DNA from: Vampirovibrio chlorellavorus
GTDB lineage: Bacteria; Cyanobacteriota; Vampirovibrionia; Vampirovibrionales; Vampirovibrionaceae
Length of the DNA stretch: 64,000 nucleotides
Assembly: GCF_003149375.1 (NCBI RefSeq)
Contig: NZ_QFWH01000003.1
Location: forward strand, 1 to 64,000
Direction of reading: 5' to 3'
This document shows positions 60,096-64,000 of this stretch, piece after piece (the first letter of the stretch is position 1; each line of letters opens with the position of its first letter). A model generated the notes under the pieces. The model ran no database searches, was not told the DNA's origin, and saw only the letters and a list, made by a program, of their open reading frames with translations. The position numbers and the translations under genes were made by a program.

Positions 60096-60710
60096 ATGCA
60101 AGCACTCGGCAATATGGCAGCACGGCCCGTGGCCCTGCGGTTTGGGCGACGGGATCATAGCCAGCCTGCCCATTCTGGCGATGAGCCAGCCAGCGGTCCC
60201 CCGGCTTTGACTATCTCTCCTTCTACCCTCCCGCCTTCCACCCTCCCGCCTTCGCCCCCGCCCTACCCGCCGGACGAACCCCCCGGGACCAATCAAGGCG
60301 TGCCCTTGAACTTTTTTTATCAGCATCCCGACACCGGTGAATTTCACCATTCCCACGGGCTGGTGGCCTTACTGGAACTGGCCCGGGCGGGCGAGCGCCC
60401 CATGCCCATGGACGCCACTCCGTCCGAATCGTCAGAGTACGAGGAAGGGGAATTGCCGGACTCTCCTGACACGGCGGTGACCAGCAGGCCCATTCCGTCC
60501 CGCCCGGTACCATCCAGCATGGAACCAGACGCCGGTTTTTCGCTGCCGTTCATTCCCCTTTCCCGGCGGCGAACGGCTCATTCGAACCCTGAACGCCCCG
60601 CAGTTGACGGAGATCAATCGACCGGCGTTCCTTCATCCTCCCCTACGGGCGGGGGTGCTGCAAGCGGTCAGGACGCCGGGTATCCCCCTGCCTTTTATGA
60701 GCTGGCCTGA
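60096..60710 (+). CDS. FG-motif hypothetical protein B (tandem pair)
   Basis: A 204-residue Pro/Ser-rich protein. It begins MQALGNMAARPVALRFGRRD, then a run of STLPP units from a 15-bp DNA repeat at 60219-60262, a short ordered stretch (QGVPLNFFYQHPDTGEFHHS), an acidic region (SEYEEGELPDSPD) and a basic/Pro tail ending AFYELA. The ALRFGR[KR]DH motif and Y-E-L end are shared with protein A upstream. Low complexity and no catalytic motif suggest a structural, exported or adaptor protein. The ATG at 60096 has AAAGGA about 12 nt upstream; a GTG at 60069 is less likely. Confidence 0.65.
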   Translation: MQALGNMAARPVALRFGRRDHSQPAHSGDEPASGPPALTISPSTLPPSTLPPSPPPYPPDEPPGTNQGVPLNFFYQHPDTGEFHHSHGLVALLELARAGERPMPMDATPSESSEYEEGELPDSPDTAVTSRPIPSRPVPSSMEPDAGFSLPFIPLSRRRTAHSNPERPAVDGDQSTGVPSSSPTGGGAASGQDAGYPPAFYELA

Positions 60711-60829
60711 GGCACACAACGAGCTTCTGCGCTGGGGATGGCCTTGACGCTGGTTTCCGTGTTACCCATGGGGCTGCCTCTTCTAACGTTATTACCCGGG
60801 ACGCTTTTTCCGGCTCGCTGCCTTGCTGG

Positions 60830-61204
60830 CTACTCAGTGGCCGCTTTGCCTTGAGTGTCCCGCAGGTAGCCGTAAAGGGCGTGAACGTCCTCATCGCTCA
60901 GGGCCTCCGGCCCAAAGGCAGGCATCATGGGAGAAAAGGGCTTGCGGAGCAGGGTTTTGAAATCGCTTTCCGCGGCCAATGTTCTGGAATTCAGGACGAC
61001 GGCATTGGGGCTGGGCGTTTGGCCCATGCCCTGGTGGCAACTGGCGCAGTGGGTGATGAAAAGTTGCTGGCCGCGGGAGCCCGCTTGGGGGGCGGCGCTT
61101 GATGCGCTGCTCGGGGTGGCCGAGGGGGAGGCGGCCGGGAGCTGGCCACAGCCGCCCAGTGTGAAAATGGTTATCAGCAGCACCGGCAAAATGAAGGTAT
61201 TCAT
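60830..61204 (-). CDS. Lipoprotein cytochrome c (class I)
   Basis: A 124-residue small c-type cytochrome. The N-terminus is a lipoprotein signal (LLITIFTLGGC, lipobox Cys19), so it is anchored in the periplasm. An Ala/Ser/Pro linker follows. The heme-binding CASCH (53-57) and the axial Met in SPMMPAFGPEAL (93 or 94) are in place, and the C-terminal helix has DVHALYGYLRDTQG. It likely carries electrons to a terminal oxidase or other acceptor. The ATG at 61204 gives the proper signal peptide; a longer frame exists. It is divergent from the gene at 61418. Confidence 0.9.
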   Translation of the reverse strand: MNTFILPVLLITIFTLGGCGQLPAASPSATPSSASSAAPQAGSRGQQLFITHCASCHQGMGQTPSPNAVVLNSRTLAAESDFKTLLRKPFSPMMPAFGPEALSDEDVHALYGYLRDTQGKAATE

Positions 61205-61417
61205 CACGTCTGGGTCTCCCGTTCTTGGCACAGTTTGGCAGGTTGACCCAGCATAGTACAGCCGGTGCGGGGATGCAAACGGGCCGGTGGACTACACTCT
61301 CAGGAGCCGGGGCCAGCTCGACTGCAGCCGGTTTGAGTCTCCCCGTTTGAATTGCCTGAGCCTTGGCATATAATAATTGAAGGATGACATGGCGGAGAGA
61401 TTGAGAGGTAAACTGGT

Positions 61418-62116
61418 ATGCCCATGCTGATCGGAATTTTGGTGGCCATGGCGGTGATGTACCAGTTGTATTTTCGCTTTGATACATGGTCCAGTGAGGA
61501 TAAGCCCGGGGTGCGCTATGAGCATGATAATCTGACCGGGGAAACCCGCATGTTGCAGCCGGGAGCGAAGGTCAACGTGTTTGCCCGCATTCTGGGCTCC
61601 GGCGGGCGAAGTGAAGGTACCTCAGAGCGGTTTTTGGAGCCGCTGGACGACGATTTGCGGGATGCGGACACCTCGGCCCAATCGGTATCGGTGGAAAAGA
61701 AGGCCTCCGAGAGTCCCCGCATTGATTTGAAAAATCCGGTTCAACTTGAAAAAGTGGCCCGTCCGGTGCCCATTCCAAGGGAAGTGGTGGTGGCCAGCTC
61801 CGCCCCGCCAGTGCCCGGGGGAAACCCTTCTGCTGAGCGGGAGGAGAATCCTTTCGCCGTGAGACAAGTGGATCTGGATCAGGACGGGGTCAGCGAGGAA
61901 ATTATTCAGAACGCCAAGCAGTCCGATGGGCTGCTGGATATTTCCATTGTCAAAAACGGTCGGGAAATTTTCTTTGGGCGAGGGCGTCAAATCGCCTTGC
62001 TGCCCACCCGCAACCGGGGCTGGGCCGATATTGCCCTGAAGGCGGGGTCTGAGACCTTGCAGGTTTTTCGCTACGATGTGCGGGCCTCTGCCTACAAGTC
62101 CCTGGACAATCTCTAG
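61418..62116 (+). CDS. Hypothetical membrane-anchored protein with Asp-rich loop
   Basis: A 232-residue protein with an N-terminal hydrophobic helix (MLIGILVAMAVMYQLYF), then a long Ser/Glu/Pro-rich linker and a compact C-terminal domain (about 145-232). The latter has QVDLDQDGVSEEIIQNAK, a D-x-D-x-D-G calcium-type loop as in FG-GAP/VCBS repeats, followed by strands ISIVKNGREIFFGRGRQIAL and LQVFRYDVRASAYK. This looks like a single propeller-like blade or VCBS-like module facing the periplasm. AGAGG lies about 11 nt before the ATG. No family name can be given. Confidence 0.65.
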   Translation: MPMLIGILVAMAVMYQLYFRFDTWSSEDKPGVRYEHDNLTGETRMLQPGAKVNVFARILGSGGRSEGTSERFLEPLDDDLRDADTSAQSVSVEKKASESPRIDLKNPVQLEKVARPVPIPREVVVASSAPPVPGGNPSAEREENPFAVRQVDLDQDGVSEEIIQNAKQSDGLLDISIVKNGREIFFGRGRQIALLPTRNRGWADIALKAGSETLQVFRYDVRASAYKSLDNL

Positions 62117-62179
62117 CGAACACTTTTTGGGGTGAAGCCGCCTCACCCATTATTCAATCGGCAGAAAAGGAGCTTGGTC

Positions 62180-62506
62180 ATGCCCGGTCATCCCAATACC
62201 ACTCAGGCCCTCAGTCCGGCTGAAATTGAAGCCGCCCTGCAAACGTTGCCCCACTGGCAATATCATCAGAATGCCTTGCAGCGGGTATACGTGGGGGCCA
62301 ATTACCTGCAGGCGCTGGAGACCCTGAACGCCGTGGCCCGCCATGCCGAGGCCGCCGATCATCACCCCGATTTGCAACTGAACTGGAAAACTCTGGTCAT
62401 TCGCTACTGGACGCATACCCTCAATGGGGTCAGCGCCCTGGATGTGGCCCTGGCGCATCAGGTGGAGGCCTTGCTGTCGGTGCCGAACGCGGATTCGGGA
62501 CACTAA
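62180..62506 (+). CDS. phhB: Pterin-4a-carbinolamine dehydratase
   Basis: Recycles the 4a-hydroxy-tetrahydropterin made by aromatic amino acid hydroxylases; related proteins also act in cofactor synthesis. The 108-residue protein has LSPAEIEAALQTLPHWQYHQ at the start, the active-site AADHHPDLQLNWKTLVIRYW with paired histidines, and THTLNGVSALDVALAHQVE at the end. AAAAGGAG lies 7 nt before the ATG. No hydroxylase gene is in the window, so its pterin partner is unknown. Confidence 0.9.
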   Translation: MPGHPNTTQALSPAEIEAALQTLPHWQYHQNALQRVYVGANYLQALETLNAVARHAEAADHHPDLQLNWKTLVIRYWTHTLNGVSALDVALAHQVEALLSVPNADSGH

Positions 62507-62625
62507 CCAGCGCTTTGGGTTGGGGCCGGATGTTGATGCTTCCGGTCGGATACGCCCCGCTTTTTGGGAATCCGCTTCGGGCAGGCTTGTCCTGATGGAC
62601 AATGATGGGAAGGGCCTCGCTGTTA

Positions 62626-62631
62626 TATAAT
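62626..62631 (+). promoter_or_regulatory. Candidate -10 box of the TPR gene
   Basis: A perfect TATAAT about 54 nt before the TPR gene start. A TGGACA hexamer at 62596 is 24 nt away, too far for a standard promoter, so the -35 is unclear. Confidence 0.35.
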
Positions 62632-62684
62632 AGGCTTTGTCCGCTTGCTTCGGCTGGCTTGTCCTGTTAGAGAGGCTGCTTTTG

Positions 62685-64000
62685 ATGATGATGTTCTTTG
62701 TACGAACGCCCGCTGTGACCAAGCGTCTGCTGTGTCTGGCCCTGTTGGCCGCCATGATGGGGGTGCCCCTGCTTTCCACTTCGGGTGGGGCTTTTGCCCA
62801 GCCTGCGGTGCCGCCTTCCTACACCCCGCCGGATGATTACAGCAGCACCGGCAATCTGGATGAATACGCCCAGTTTTCCCAGCAGGGCAGTGATGCCTTC
62901 AACAAGGGCCAGCTGACGCAGGCCATTGAAGCCTTTGAACGGGCCCTGACCGTGGCCCCCGAGCCCAGCCTCCCAGTGGTTTACAACAATCTGGCCGTGG
63001 TCTACATCAAGCGGGGCAACTATTTCCACGACAAGTTGCGGCAGGATCAAAACGCCCTGAATGATTTTCGCAAGGCCTATTTTTACCTTAATTCCGCATG
63101 GCCGGAGGGGGCCGAGCGCAAGCCCCTGCACGAAAAAAACCGGCAAGTGGCCAAAGAGAATCTAAACATCGCCTATCGCAATCTGGGCATTAACGGCTCG
63201 GATAAAAACAAGCATTTGGAAATGGCCAAGCAACTGCGCCTACAGGGTAAATTCCCGGAAGCCATTGTGGAATACGAGCTGACCCTGGAAGTGGACAAGA
63301 AGGATGCGGTGGCGGCCAAGGCGCTGGGCGACTTGTTTACGGTGGTCAACCTGCCGGAAAAATCCAAAAAATATTACGCGCTGGTGGTGAATGATGTGGC
63401 CAGTCCCGGCGGGGCCAAGGCCGTGGCAGGCATCTCTCAGGCCGATACGCTGGTGCAACTGGGCAACGCCCAGTATAAAACCGGAGAAATCGACAAGGCC
63501 GTGGTCAACTTTGACAAGGCCCTGACCATCGATCCCACCAATGTCAGCGCCCTGAACATGCTGGAAAAAATCTGGCAGAACGAGATTAAATTCAACCCCA
63601 ACAGTGTGTTGGGTCACGCCAACCTGGGCAGTGTTTTCCAGAAAAAGAAGCAGTTCGAGCAGGCCTATCAGCAGTACAACGCCGCCGAGCATTTCGCGGA
63701 GATGGATCGCAACACCCCGTTTGAAGTCAAAAAAATGATTCGGCTGAACATGGGCACCCTGTTTCAGCAGCAAAAGGATTATCAAAAGGCCTTAAGCGCC
63801 TACAACACCGTGTTACAGGTGGACCCCCGCAATTTGCTGGCCAGCTTTTACAAGGCCACTGTCTTTCAGGAATCCGGCAATGTGGACGGGGCCATTCAGG
63901 GCTACAACCAGGTGCTGACCATCGATCCCAACTACGCACCGGCTCAGGAAAAACTGCTGGCCCTCATCAAGCAACAAAGCGATCCGGCCCGTTTGGCCGC
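62685..64000 (+). CDS. Exported TPR-repeat protein (truncated by window end)
   Basis: The frame runs without a stop from an ATG triplet run at 62685 (AGAGAGG 8 nt upstream) past the end of the window; 438 codons are visible. A signal peptide (MMMFFVRTPAVTKRLLCLAL and on to GGAFA) is followed by at least eight TPR units, e.g. QGSDAFNKGQLTQAIEAFER, LVQLGNAQYKTGEIDKAVVN and RLNMGTLFQQQKDYQKALSA. The TPRs make it a protein-binding scaffold in the periplasm. It resembles the exported TPR/NHL protein at 3521 in its start. The C-terminal half is unknown. Confidence 0.85.
   Translation, partial: MMMFFVRTPAVTKRLLCLALLAAMMGVPLLSTSGGAFAQPAVPPSYTPPDDYSSTGNLDEYAQFSQQGSDAFNKGQLTQAIEAFERALTVAPEPSLPVVYNNLAVVYIKRGNYFHDKLRQDQNALNDFRKAYFYLNSAWPEGAERKPLHEKNRQVAKENLNIAYRNLGINGSDKNKHLEMAKQLRLQGKFPEAIVEYELTLEVDKKDAVAAKALGDLFTVVNLPEKSKKYYALVVNDVASPGGAKAVAGISQADTLVQLGNAQYKTGEIDKAVVNFDKALTIDPTNVSALNMLEKIWQNEIKFNPNSVLGHANLGSVFQKKKQFEQAYQQYNAAEHFAEMDRNTPFEVKKMIRLNMGTLFQQQKDYQKALSAYNTVLQVDPRNLLASFYKATVFQESGNVDGAIQGYNQVLTIDPNYAPAQEKLLALIKQQSDPARLA

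Overview
The window is 64 kb of a GC-rich, gene-dense bacterial chromosome. The cell is Gram-negative in type: it has Sec signal peptides, a lipoprotein cytochrome c and periplasmic TPR proteins. The best guess is a non-photosynthetic relative of Cyanobacteria (Vampirovibrionota/Melainabacteria, Vampirovibrio-like). This is an inference from the long cyanobacterial-style RecG, the caspase-TPR and ankyrin proteins, and many small Pro/Ser/Ala-rich proteins with a short aromatic-FG motif near the N-terminus. No photosynthesis gene, rRNA, tRNA, CRISPR array or prophage was seen. The only IS gene is the tail of an IS5-like transposase at the left edge.

Layout. 1-7.5 kb: IS remnant, a small Sm-like protein, argS, a TPR/NHL periplasmic protein, recG. 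7.8-11.8 kb: four collinear genes (GT-B-like protein, methyltransferase, divergent NeuB-like protein, APH-fold kinase) that look like a small surface-glycan or metabolite pathway. 11.8-20.4 kb: GC-rich palindromic repeats, an FG-motif protein, bL25, DUF952, a GHL10 glycosidase, a Cys-His-Asp protein, bolA, priA. 20.8-28.2 kb: a large ankyrin protein, then a leftward run of APC permease, DedA, Pit phosphate transporter, DUF47 partner and YhhQ, with coaE divergent. 28.5-37 kb: a GGDEF-EAL protein, a Pho-box-preceded gene followed by phoB/phoR-like genes, a second ankyrin protein, a tiny FG-motif protein and a caspase-TPR protein. 37-45.4 kb: MITE-like element, SDR-DUF2867, CbiX-like chelatase, FAD oxidoreductase, a TetR-photolyase operon and a GIY-YIG nuclease. 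45.6-51 kb: more FG-type or low-complexity proteins, msrA, a membrane-anchored repeat protein and a NarX/NarL-like two-component pair. 51-64 kb: htpG, LMW phosphatase, TIGR01777 epimerase, bL33 (a short gene found by reading a gap), proC-rocD, a His-rich CDF exporter, two tandem FG-motif paralogues, cytochrome c, phhB and a truncated TPR protein.

How the parts fit. Phosphate handling is prominent: Pit and DUF47, a PhoB/PhoR-like pair, and three E. coli-type Pho boxes each followed 10 nt later by a -10-like hexamer. Two of those boxes point at short leftward units that have terminators but no obvious gene. ProC and RocD form an ornithine-to-proline route. The most novel material is the set of scattered small proteins sharing an [LIS]-x-FG-[RKQS]-type motif. 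They are lone genes with no enzymatic domain; some carry ankyrin repeats or membrane segments, and they sit among the caspase and ankyrin genes. They could be a lineage-specific exported, surface or host-interaction family, but nothing in the sequence proves this.
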